A program made the translations under genes and the position numbers. From assembly GCA_902825775.1 (NCBI GenBank), contig CADECF010000014.1:1-64000 (forward strand): DNA of 64,000 bases, written 5' to 3'. The stretch comes from an uncultured Lysobacteraceae bacterium. GTDB taxonomy: Bacteria; Pseudomonadota; Gammaproteobacteria; Xanthomonadales; Xanthomonadaceae. Positions 1 to 7,746 of this stretch are shown here, piece by piece. The notes under the pieces were generated by a model, which searched no databases, was not told where the DNA came from, and worked only from the letters and a program-made list of their open reading frames with translations. How positions within the stretch are numbered: the first letter of the stretch is position 1; each line of letters starts with the position of its first letter.

Positions 1-1272
1 AAGGCGCTACGCGCAGAGCGGCGACTGAGTGTCTACAGAACTCTGGCCGGTCCAGACCGACTATGCCCCAGTACCCCATCCTGTCGACATAACTGACGTT
101 GTCGCTATCAATTATGTAGCTCCAACCAGCATATTGATGGGACCTAATTTCTGCTAAGTCTCCCAAGTGAGGGGTTGAAGTCCACATGACCCCGTCTCGG
201 GGGGTGGGATGGGTGTGAAAATCTCCTTTAACAAGAAGTCCTTTAAATAGACCATTCGAGCCAACCCGGGGCGTGTCTATGGTGTGCTTCTTACCGGACT
301 CCCAACGTCTTACTCCCAATGTTCCATCTCGCTCAACTCCCCAGAAGCCGCCTTCTTCATGTCTATTCTTGGGGTCGCTTGACTTCGTGTCGGACCAGGC
401 ATCACGCATTTCAGATAAGACGTCATCATTTCTAAGTTCTGCGGGGTATTTAAACCAACGCAAAATCTGATTGATGATCCCGCCGTCTTTCTGTGGACGT
501 TCTTGCTTTACTGAGTAATTGGAATTGAAGCTCCCAGAATCACAACCGCCGATATCGCATAGATGACCAGTCCAACCACTTGGCTGCCTGCCATCGGGAT
601 CAACGAAGCGATACGGATTGTTATTTGCATACCAATACCGATTGAAGTTTCCGCCCAAGCTCGTCGCGGTGACCGGATCCACACTCAAGAACCTACCCAG
701 CGGGTCATAGTAGCGCTGCTGCATATAGGTCAGCCCGGTCGCCGCATCGGCCACGTGCCCGGTGAATGCCGGTCCATCGGTCATCGGCCGGTTCAGCAAT
801 TTGCCGTACGGCTCGTACTCGCTGCGCTCGATCACGTTGCGGTTGGCATCGGTCACCGCCACCGGCGTGCCTAACGCGTCGGTGTGCGGGTAGGTCACCG
901 TGCTGGCGCCGCCGCCGTACGGGGTGGCGCGCACCGCCACCAGGCTGCCGCCCAGGTACAGGTAGTTCAGGATCTGCTGGCTGCGGTCGTTGCGCTGGTA
1001 GCGCAGCGCACCCCGTCCTGGCCGTACAGCGAGCGGATCTCGCCCAGCGTAGGCGAGGTGGCCAGCACCCGCCGGCCCTGGCCGTCGTAGCGGTAGCTTT
1101 CCTTGTTCTCCACCTGATGCAAGCGGTTGCCGTAGTCGAAGGTGTAGTCGGTGCCGTTCTTGTTGGCCAGGTTGCCTTGATCGTCGTAACCCAGCCGATC
1201 ACGCTGGCGCCGCTGGCGCAGGTGCCGGTCTTGATATTGCTCAGCCGGAAACGCGTCGTAGCAGCGCGGTAG
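1..1272 (-). pseudogene. RHS-repeat protein C-terminal fragment with toxin tip (partial, frameshifted)
   Basis: Reading leftward, the fragment encodes YD/RHS repeats (YDDQGN, YRYDGQGRR) and then the RHS-associated core, with GLTYMQQRYYDPLGRFLSVDP at about 660-735. After the core a variable tip of roughly 200 residues continues open to the left edge, so the stop lies outside the window. The tip contains GDFHTHP followed by S and D residues, resembling JAB/DUF4329-type metal-dependent toxin domains. There is no plausible start: homology begins near 1270 beside a palindrome. A one-base frameshift is visible near 1005-1012 and a second reading-frame change near 1200. The tip is more AT-rich than the core. 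It is best read as a displaced (orphan) RHS tip; the toxin class is inference, the RHS core is clear. Confidence 0.8.
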
Positions 1273-1354
1273 GTTGGGGTGAAACCCCAACGTCGTTTCC
1301 TTTCAAACACCGCGATAGTGGAGATGGCGATGTTGGTGTTTCACCCCAACCTAC
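1269..1354. repeat. Imperfect palindrome bounding the RHS fragment
   Basis: Two 23-base arms, 1269-1291 and 1332-1354, are reverse complements with a single mismatch (GTAGGTTGGGGTGAAACCCC type). The element sits exactly where recognizable RHS coding sequence ends and may mark a recombination or truncation point. Confidence 0.75.
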
Positions 1355-1360
1355 AGCCCT

Positions 1361-1898
1361 TCATGGGTTATCTGTAGATGAATTTGACCTCTTATTTATC
1401 TCTTTCATTTCGGAATCAAAACGTATTCCGCCTTGTTTCAACATCTCTCGACTTTCCTCATACATCTTTTTGTTTAGCTCAGTAGATAAGCGAACTGAAA
1501 CCGCAGAAAATTTCTTTCCAGCATCTGTTTCGTAAAATCTCAGGACTGCCATCATCTCTTCTTTACTCAATGCGCCTTCGTAGAGCGAAGCAGCGAGATC
1601 AACATAACTCTCAATATCCTGAGGAACGCACGTGGAAACGGCATAACGCAGGTAGGCGGCGCGGGCATCAGGCCACCATGAACTTCGAGAATCAATCCCC
1701 TGGAACATCGAAGGGCTACCAATAGCGATGCGCTCGATATCACCCACCTGCTCGTTGGCTTTGCAAGTTTCCCACGTATCAATCAGCTGTTCGTCAAGCT
1801 TCGTCGCCGAGACTATAGCTCGCGCAGGTTCACCAGCAAAAAACGTTACTAGCGGTGAGCATTGCCACCATCATGATTATTGTAATTGACCTACTCAT
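1361..1898 (-). pseudogene. Secreted DUF2059-like protein, apparent single-base frameshift
   Basis: The downstream frame carries a DUF2059/COG3184-like segment (LSKEEMMAVLRFYETDAGKKF) near the C-terminus. That frame has no good start, but an ATG at 1898 begins a signal peptide in another frame (MSRSITIIMMVAMLTA). The two join perfectly as ..NVF-AGEP.. if one T is removed from a run of six T near 1840, giving 178 residues. The ATG overlaps the stop of the upstream gene as ATGA, which supports this start. The frameshift could be a homopolymer sequencing error or a true lesion. By position between RHS pieces it may be a periplasmic immunity or accessory protein; that role is inference. Confidence 0.65.
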
Positions 1899-2206
1899 AG
1901 CCAGTTTCTGATTCCGTAGCTCACAAACATTAAGAGCATCGATACTGTCGAGAACCAATACAACACAATATACCAAAATACTGTTGATTTTGATTCCAGC
2001 GGTAATCTAGCGCGAGCTCGAAATAATGAGATAGACAAGAGGTCGCCGAACGAGAATACCGAGGTTCTGCGCGTCAACTCAGGAATTATTGGGTCCTCTT
2101 TGAACTTGGCAAATACCTGAATGCGAAAACCCCATGACGCGACTAAGGACAGTATGCAGAACACGAATAAAATTCCTTCCTGTCGATTTGGCTCGATACT
2201 ATTCAT
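1895..2206 (-). CDS. Small two-helix membrane protein, possible immunity protein
   Basis: The 103-residue product has two strongly hydrophobic segments, about residues 11-32 and 73-98, and no recognized motif. It starts 3 bases after the upstream reading frame and its stop overlaps the next start as ATGA, so the three small genes form one translationally coupled unit. The DNA is AT-richer than the neighbouring chromosome. Position downstream of RHS remnants suggests an immunity protein for a membrane-acting tip, but no family was recognized. The alternative is an unrelated inner-membrane protein. Confidence 0.6.
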   Translation of the reverse strand: MNSIEPNRQEGILFVFCILSLVASWGFRIQVFAKFKEDPIIPELTRRTSVFSFGDLLSISLFRARARLPLESKSTVFWYIVLYWFSTVSMLLMFVSYGIRNWL

Positions 2207-2208
2207 GC

Positions 2209-2520
2209 TTATTCGTTAACGTCTTCCGGCCGCGTGAAGCTTATTATCTTGGGTATGACCTTGAATGAAAAACCTCCTTCAACCGCCCAATTTCCTTTAC
2301 CGTCGCTACCCCATGAGGCATTGAAAGGTCCAACTGTTAGACTCGCCTTTGGAATATTCGAAATAACTTCTGCGCTTGTTTCATTCGATGTACCGAAGCT
2401 TGCACTAGGCCCGCTTGCGGCAGCGCCAACAGTCATGCCAGATGTCGGTTGACCACTCGTGAGATCCGCAGATCCTGCCATAGTGTCATTCTCGCTTATT
2501 GCTGTCTTAGAAACATGCAA
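2209..2520 (-). CDS. Hypothetical protein, possibly tail of a truncated effector
   Basis: The frame is open for 103 codons from a TTG at 2520; the first ATG is at 2481. The sequence is rich in Ser, Thr, Gly and Ala in its first half and ends in a short beta-like segment (GGFSFKVIPKIISF). No signal peptide or domain was recognized. Lack of a strong start, an upstream stop close by and its position at the head of the small RHS-associated genes make it a candidate remnant of a longer toxin tip. It could also be a genuine small gene. Confidence 0.4.
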   Translation of the reverse strand: MHVSKTAISENDTMAGSADLTSGQPTSGMTVGAAASGPSASFGTSNETSAEVISNIPKASLTVGPFNASWGSDGKGNWAVEGGFSFKVIPKIISFTRPEDVNE

Positions 2521-2593
2521 GTCTTGAGCAAGCCAGGCCCGTTTGCATCGCTATAAATACCCGCCGGGCTTTCACGCCTATTTCGACCCGCCG

Positions 2594-4780
2594 CTACGCC
2601 GGCTGCAAATTGGCATACGCAAGCACCAGCCACTTGCTGCCCGCATCGTCGAAATTGACCTGCACGCGCGCATGCGCGCCGCTGCCTTCGATGTCGGTGA
2701 CGGTGCCGCTGCCGAACTTCGCGTGTACCACGTTCTGGCCGAGACGGATGCCGGGCGACGCATCGACCACGGCATGACCGTAATCGCGCGGCGGGCGCGG
2801 CGCGTACAGCGGACGCGATACCTGCACGCGCGGCCGCACTTCGTGCAGCAGCGACGGCGGGATCTCGCGCAGGAAGCGCGACGGCAGGCCGTACATGTCC
2901 TGGCCGTGCAGTCGGCGCGCTTCGGCGTAGCTGAGGATCAGCTTCTGGCGCGCGCGGGTGATGCCGACGTAGGCGAGCCGGCGCTCTTCTTCCAAACGCC
3001 CGCTCTCTTCGATCGAACGGTTGTTGGGGAACAGGCCCTCCTCCATGCCGGCCAGGAAAACCAGCGGGAATTCCAGACCTTTGGCGCTGTGCAGCGTCAT
3101 CAATTGCACGCCGTCTTCGCCGGCCTGGGTCTGGCCTTCGCCGGCTTCGAGCGCGGCGTAGGCGAGGAAGGCGATCAGTTCGGACATGTCCGCGGCTTCC
3201 TCGTCGTCGTCGCGGCGCACGAAGCGCGAGGCGACGGAGACGAGCTCGTCCAGGTTGTCGGTGCGCGAATCGAGCTGGCCCTTGGATTCGTTGGCGTAGT
3301 GCATGCGCAGGCCCGAGCGCAGCAGCACGTGATCGATCTTGTCCTGCAGGCTGAGGTCGTGCACTTCACTTGATAAGGTGTCGATCAGCGCATGGAAGGT
3401 CGCCAGCGCATTGCGCGCGCGCCCTGCGAGCGCGTTTTCGCGCACGACGCGCAGCGCGGCTTCCCACAAAGAGACGCTGTCGGCGCGGGCGCGGCGGCGT
3501 ACTTCGTCGAGGGTGCGTTCGCCGATGCCTCGCGTCGGCGTGTTGACGGCGCGTTCGAAAGCCGCGTCGTCGGCGCGGTTGGCGATCAGGCGCAGATAGG
3601 CCAGCGTGTCCTTGATTTCGGCGCGTTCGAAGAAGCGCACGCCGCCGTAGACGCGGTACGGGATCTGCTCGGCCAACAGATTTTCTTCGAACGCGCGCGA
3701 TTGCGCGTTGCTGCGGTAGAGGATGGCGCAATCGCCGTAACTGCCGCCGTCGCGGACCCATTGGCCGATGCGTTCGATCACGAAGCGCGCTTCGTCGACT
3801 TCGTTGTAGGCCGCGTACAGGTCGACCGGATCGCCTTCGCCGCTGTCGGTCCACAACTGTTTTCCCAACCGCGCCGGGTTGTGCGCGATCACCGCGTTGG
3901 CGGCGTTGAGGATGTTGGCGCTGGAGCGGTAGTTCTGCTCCAGGCGGAAAGTCTGCGCGTCGGGATAGTCCTGCAGGAATTTCTGCACGTTCTCCACTTT
4001 CGCGCCGCGCCAGCCGTAGATGGCCTGGTCGTCGTCGCCGACCACGAACACGTGGCCTGTGTCGCCGGCGAGCACGCGCACGAAGGCGTACTGGATGCTG
4101 TTGGTGTCCTGGAACTCGTCGATCAGCAATTCGCCGAAACGCTGCCGGTAATGCGCGAGCAATGCCGGGTTGTCGCGCAGCAGTTCGTGCGCGCGCAGCA
4201 GCAGTTCGGCGAAATCGACCAGGCCGGCGCGGTCGCAGCGTTCCTGGTACAGCGCGTAGCTGCGCAGCATGACGCCGGCCCATTCGTCGCCGCCTTCGGC
4301 CTGGATGTGCTGCGGGCGGCGGCCTTCGTCCTTCTGCGCGTTGATCCACCACGCGATCTGGCGCGGCGGGAAGCGCGCTTCGTCCAACTCCAACTGCTGC
4401 ACGACGCGTTTGACCAGGCGCAGCTGGTCGTCGCTGTCGAGCACCTGAAAACCCTCGGGCAGTTTGGCGTCCTGCCAGTGCAGGCGCAGCAGCCGATGCG
4501 CCAGGCCGTGGAAGGTGCCTATCCACAAACCGCGGCTGCCATTGCGCAGCAACGCATCGGCGCGCGCGCGCATTTCGCCGGCCGCCTTGTTGGTGAAGGT
4601 GACCGCGAAGATGCCGTGCGCGGGTACCCGGTGCACCTCGTTCAACCAGGCGATGCGGTGGGTCAGTACGCGGGTCTTGCCGGAACCGGCGCCGGCCAGG
4701 ACCAGATAATGGCCGGGCGGTGCGGTGACGGCCTCGCGTTGGGCGGGGTTGAGGCCGTCCAGCAAATAAGAAACATCCAT
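2594..4780 (-). CDS. uvrD: DNA helicase II UvrD
   Basis: This 728-residue superfamily 1A helicase unwinds DNA 3' to 5' in nucleotide excision and mismatch repair. Walker A GAGSGKT lies near residue 30, the Walker B/motif II DEFQDTN near 218, then GDDDQAIYGWRG (motif III), the QNYRSS motif, and the C-terminal helicase motifs TLHSAKGLEF and VGITRAR. The extreme C-terminus (VTDIEGSGAHARVQVNFDD) matches the Tudor-like RNA-polymerase-binding end of UvrD/PcrA. Length matches the family (about 720). Starts at ATG 4780, divergent from a secreted protein gene 64 bases away. PcrA and Rep are related, but the C-terminal extension favours UvrD. Confidence 0.95.
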   Translation of the reverse strand: MDVSYLLDGLNPAQREAVTAPPGHYLVLAGAGSGKTRVLTHRIAWLNEVHRVPAHGIFAVTFTNKAAGEMRARADALLRNGSRGLWIGTFHGLAHRLLRLHWQDAKLPEGFQVLDSDDQLRLVKRVVQQLELDEARFPPRQIAWWINAQKDEGRRPQHIQAEGGDEWAGVMLRSYALYQERCDRAGLVDFAELLLRAHELLRDNPALLAHYRQRFGELLIDEFQDTNSIQYAFVRVLAGDTGHVFVVGDDDQAIYGWRGAKVENVQKFLQDYPDAQTFRLEQNYRSSANILNAANAVIAHNPARLGKQLWTDSGEGDPVDLYAAYNEVDEARFVIERIGQWVRDGGSYGDCAILYRSNAQSRAFEENLLAEQIPYRVYGGVRFFERAEIKDTLAYLRLIANRADDAAFERAVNTPTRGIGERTLDEVRRRARADSVSLWEAALRVVRENALAGRARNALATFHALIDTLSSEVHDLSLQDKIDHVLLRSGLRMHYANESKGQLDSRTDNLDELVSVASRFVRRDDDEEAADMSELIAFLAYAALEAGEGQTQAGEDGVQLMTLHSAKGLEFPLVFLAGMEEGLFPNNRSIEESGRLEEERRLAYVGITRARQKLILSYAEARRLHGQDMYGLPSRFLREIPPSLLHEVRPRVQVSRPLYAPRPPRDYGHAVVDASPGIRLGQNVVHAKFGSGTVTDIEGSGAHARVQVNFDDAGSKWLVLAYANLQPA

Positions 4781-4844
4781 GCCGGCATTTTACGTGAGCC
4801 GGCGTTCACGGAACCTTAGCCCGGGTCCGGCATCCAATCCGGGG

Positions 4845-5777
4845 ATGGATTCGCGGCCTCTCCTGCCCCTGCTGCTGCTCGCCAGCGCCGCCGCGCTCGC
4901 GCAGGACGCGGACGAGCGCGTGCTGCGGGCGGGCGATACGGCGCTGAGGGTCGATGTGATCGAGGTCTCCGACCGAAGCCGCGCCGAGTTGCTGCAGCGT
5001 TGGATCGCCGAAACCGCAGCCGCGCCGCTGTCGGTCTTCGGCCGTTTCCCGTTGCGGGATGCGCAGGTGCGGATCAAGCAGGTCGACAGCGACGACGACA
5101 GCCCGGTGCCCTGGGGTCAGACCCTGCGCCGCGACGGCGTGTCGGTGCTGCTGTTCGTACGCCGGGACGCGACGCTGCAGCAATTGCGCGACGACTGGAC
5201 CGCGGCGCACGAACTGTCGCATCTGTTCCACCCTTATCTGGGCGACCGCGGCCGCTGGCTGGCCGAGGGTTTGGCCAGCTACTACCAGAACGTGTTGCGC
5301 GCACGTATCGGCGCGTTGGAGGGCGAAGAGGCGTGGCGGCGGCTCGACGCTGGTTTCCAACGCGGCCGCAAGGCATTGTCCGGCGTGGCGCTGGACGAGC
5401 TGGGCCGGCGTCGCGGCGGAACGATGCGGGTGTACTGGGCCGGTGCGGCGTTCTGGTTGGAAGCGGATCTGGCTTTGCGCAAACAGCCGGGCCGTTCGCT
5501 GGACACGGTGCTGTCGGCGTATTCGACGTGCTGCCTGGGCGAAGGCACGGCGTTGGTCGAGCCCGAAGCGTTCATGGCGGAACTGGACCGGATCGCGGGT
5601 GGCGATATTTTCGCCAGCCGGTATCGGCGGTATGCGGCTGCGGAGGAATTCCCTTCGCTGGATGCGGCTTATCACGAGTTGGGGATCGATGTGGTTGATC
5701 GCCGATTGCGTTTTTCGCAAGGCGATGCCGCGATGCGTTTGCGCCAGGCGATCGTGGGTCGCCGGCAGCCGCACTAA
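4845..5777 (+). CDS. Secreted HExxH (gluzincin-like) putative metallopeptidase
   Basis: A 310-residue exported protein with an N-terminal signal sequence (MDSRPLLPLLLLASAAALAQ). The motif AAHELSHLFHP followed about 17 residues later by WLAEGLASYYQ gives HExxH plus a downstream Glu, the zinc-site layout of gluzincin (M1/M61-like) peptidases. Start chosen at ATG 4845 because it immediately precedes the signal peptide; an in-frame ATG at 4779 overlaps the uvrD start and adds a non-signal extension. No other domain is recognized, and substrate is unknown. It is a single gene divergent from uvrD and followed by a palindromic repeat. Confidence 0.75.
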   Translation: MDSRPLLPLLLLASAAALAQDADERVLRAGDTALRVDVIEVSDRSRAELLQRWIAETAAAPLSVFGRFPLRDAQVRIKQVDSDDDSPVPWGQTLRRDGVSVLLFVRRDATLQQLRDDWTAAHELSHLFHPYLGDRGRWLAEGLASYYQNVLRARIGALEGEEAWRRLDAGFQRGRKALSGVALDELGRRRGGTMRVYWAGAAFWLEADLALRKQPGRSLDTVLSAYSTCCLGEGTALVEPEAFMAELDRIAGGDIFASRYRRYAAAEEFPSLDAAYHELGIDVVDRRLRFSQGDAAMRLRQAIVGRRQPH

Positions 5778-5811
5778 GTTGTAGTCGGCGCGGAGCGGAA
5801 GACCCACCCTC

Positions 5812-5910
5812 CGTCATCCCAGCGAAAGCGGGGACCCAACTTGATCTTGCCTTCCGCTTTTATTTCGAAAGCAACCGCAAAATGGGTCCCAGCTTTCGCT
5901 GGGATGACGG
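5812..5910. repeat. Palindromic intergenic repeat (GTCATCCCAGCGAAAGC type)
   Basis: Arms at 5812-5837 and 5883-5910 are inverted copies of CGTCATCCCAGCGAAAGC(G)GGGACCCA. It fills the gap between convergent genes and could act as a transcription end point. A partial copy appears near 33350. Confidence 0.8.
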
Positions 5911-5964
5911 GTTACTGATGATTTCGGACGCTACTGCGATCGGACAACCTGCGCACGTCGAATT

Positions 5965-6594
5965 TCAGTGCGAGTGAGCCTGCTCGCGTTTGCCCGAAGT
6001 CGCGGTCATCAGCTTGTCGGTGTAGGCGATGCCGATCGCCGACAGGATGAATACGCAGTGGATGATGGTCTGCCACATCACGCCCACCGCGGTGGCGGTG
6101 GTGCAACGCAGGTTGGACGCCGCCGCGCCGGTCGCTTCGCTCATCGCGCGGAAGTCGGCCGAATTGCAGCTGGGCAGGCCGAGCGATCCGGCTTCGATGA
6201 AGGTCTTGAGCAGGTGGATGGACGAGATGCCGATGATCGCCATCGCCAGCTTCACCTTCAGCACCGAGGCGTTGACGTGGCTCAGCCATTCCGGCTGGTC
6301 GGGATGGCCCTGCAGGCCCAGCCGCGATACGAAAGTCTCGTAGCCGCCGACGATCACCATCACCAGCAGATTGGAGATCATCACCACGTCGATCAGGCCC
6401 AGCACGATCAGCATGATGCCCTGCTCGTTGAGGCTGTTGGCGCCGTGGATCAGGTGCCACAGTTCCTTGACGAACAGGAATACGTACACGCCCTGCGCGA
6501 CGATCAGTCCCAAATACAGCGGCAATTGCAGCCAGCGCGAGCTGAAGATCAGCGCCGGCAGCGGATTCAGGCGGGGCGAACGGACGTCGGTCAT
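5965..6594 (-). CDS. UPF0114 (YqhA-like) inner-membrane protein
   Basis: The 209-residue product has about four membrane segments, including [43 protein letters not shown] and a C-terminal helix before a short polar, His-rich tail. The signature [17 protein letters not shown] and the [16 protein letters not shown]-like stretch ([20 protein letters not shown]) match the TIGR00645/UPF0114 family, whose function is unknown. Start at ATG 6594 gives the conserved N-terminus; the frame extends further upstream without support. Divergent from the glutathione transferase gene, with 136 bases between the two starts. Confidence 0.88.
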   Translation of the reverse strand: MTDVRSPRLNPLPALIFSSRWLQLPLYLGLIVAQGVYVFLFVKELWHLIHGANSLNEQGIMLIVLGLIDVVMISNLLVMVIVGGYETFVSRLGLQGHPDQPEWLSHVNASVLKVKLAMAIIGISSIHLLKTFIEAGSLGLPSCNSADFRAMSEATGAAASNLRCTTATAVGVMWQTIIHCVFILSAIGIAYTDKLMTATSGKREQAHSH

Positions 6595-6730
6595 GCGGGA
6601 CGGAACCTTGGGCGAAGTCAGCGCGCAGGGTAACGGCCTGCGATGACGCTGCCAAGCGCAACACACCATTGCGCGCAGCGCTGCGGGGTCCGCGCTACAG
6701 TCCCGTCACCCCCCACGCGAAGCCACGGAC

Positions 6731-7423
6731 ATGATCGAACTGCATTACTGGCCGACGCCCAACGGCCACAAAATCCCCATTTTTCTCGAAGAAGCGGGTC
6801 TGGAATACGCGATCAAGCCGGTCGACATCGGCAAAGGCGACCAGTTCAAATCCGATTACCTGGCGATCTCGCCCAACAACAAGATGCCGGCCATCGTCGA
6901 CACCGCGCCGGCCGACGGCGGCGCACCGATCAGCGTGTTCGAATCCGGCGCGATCCTGATCTATCTGGCCGACAAGAGCGGGCGCTTCCTGCCGCAGGAT
7001 CTGCGCGGCCGCAGCGCCGTGTTGGAATGGCTGTTCTGGCAAGTCGGCGGACTGGGCCCGATGAACGGACAGTACGGCCACTTCAGCGTATACGCGCCGG
7101 AGAAGATCCCCTACGCGATCGACCGTTACACCCAGGAAGCGCACCGGTTGTTGAGCGTGCTCGACAAGCGGCTTGCGGGGCGCGAATTCGTCGCCGGCGA
7201 ATACAGCATCGCCGACATGGCCATTCACCCGTGGATCAACGCCTACAAAAAAGCGCCGTTGGATCTGGCCCCGTATGCGGAAGTGCGGCGCTGGCATGCG
7301 GCGATCGATGCGCGGCCGGCGGTGCAACGCGCGTATGCGCTGACCGAGAAGGTGAACCCGAATGCGGATGCGCCGTTGAGCGAAGAGGAACGCAAGCACC
7401 TGTTCGGCCAAGGCCCGAGGTAG
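6731..7423 (+). CDS. Glutathione S-transferase family protein (YfcG/YghU-like)
   Basis: A 230-residue cytosolic protein with an N-terminal thioredoxin-like GST domain (residues 1-85) containing PTPNGHKI, the Thr/Asn motif of the Nu-class disulfide-bond oxidoreductases YfcG and YghU, and the glutathione-binding ESGAIL. The C-terminal helical domain holds WQVGGLGPMNGQ and the N-capping motif SIADMAIHPW. These enzymes typically reduce disulfides or peroxides with glutathione. Single gene, divergent from the UPF0114 gene. Which of the two E. coli paralogues it corresponds to cannot be decided from sequence alone; length is between them. Confidence 0.88.
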   Translation: MIELHYWPTPNGHKIPIFLEEAGLEYAIKPVDIGKGDQFKSDYLAISPNNKMPAIVDTAPADGGAPISVFESGAILIYLADKSGRFLPQDLRGRSAVLEWLFWQVGGLGPMNGQYGHFSVYAPEKIPYAIDRYTQEAHRLLSVLDKRLAGREFVAGEYSIADMAIHPWINAYKKAPLDLAPYAEVRRWHAAIDARPAVQRAYALTEKVNPNADAPLSEEERKHLFGQGPR

Positions 7424-7430
7424 TCCGCTT

Positions 7431-7573
7431 TGTAGCGCGGGGCTGGCCCCGCTGCTCTTGCTTTATGTGGGCGCGGCTGTCGTGGGCGCGGCTTTTTGTG
7501 GGAGCGGCTTTAGCCGCGAGCTCTTAGTGGCTTCATCGCGACTCGAAAAGCTCGCGGCTAAAGCCGCTCCCAC
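7431..7573. repeat. Cluster of palindromic repeats (two REP types)
   Basis: A GTAG..GGGGCTGGCCCCGCTGCT unit at about 7431-7460 is followed by an inverted pair of the GTGGGAGCGGCTTTAGCCGCGAGCT unit at 7497-7573. The gap up to the protease stop at 7747 holds only GC-rich, low-information sequence; no gene is seen. Confidence 0.8.
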
Positions 7574-7746
7574 GAAAAGCGCCGCTCCATGTTAAAGCAA
7601 CCGCGACGGCGAGTTCGCGCGCCCTCACCCAACCCCGCTCCGCGCCCGGCCCGCACTTACGTGCGGGCGCTCAGCTGCACGCGCGGCAGTGCCGCGCAAG
7701 CATGTGCAGCCTCACCCCGCAAGCGGGAGAAGGCTAAATCCAAAGC

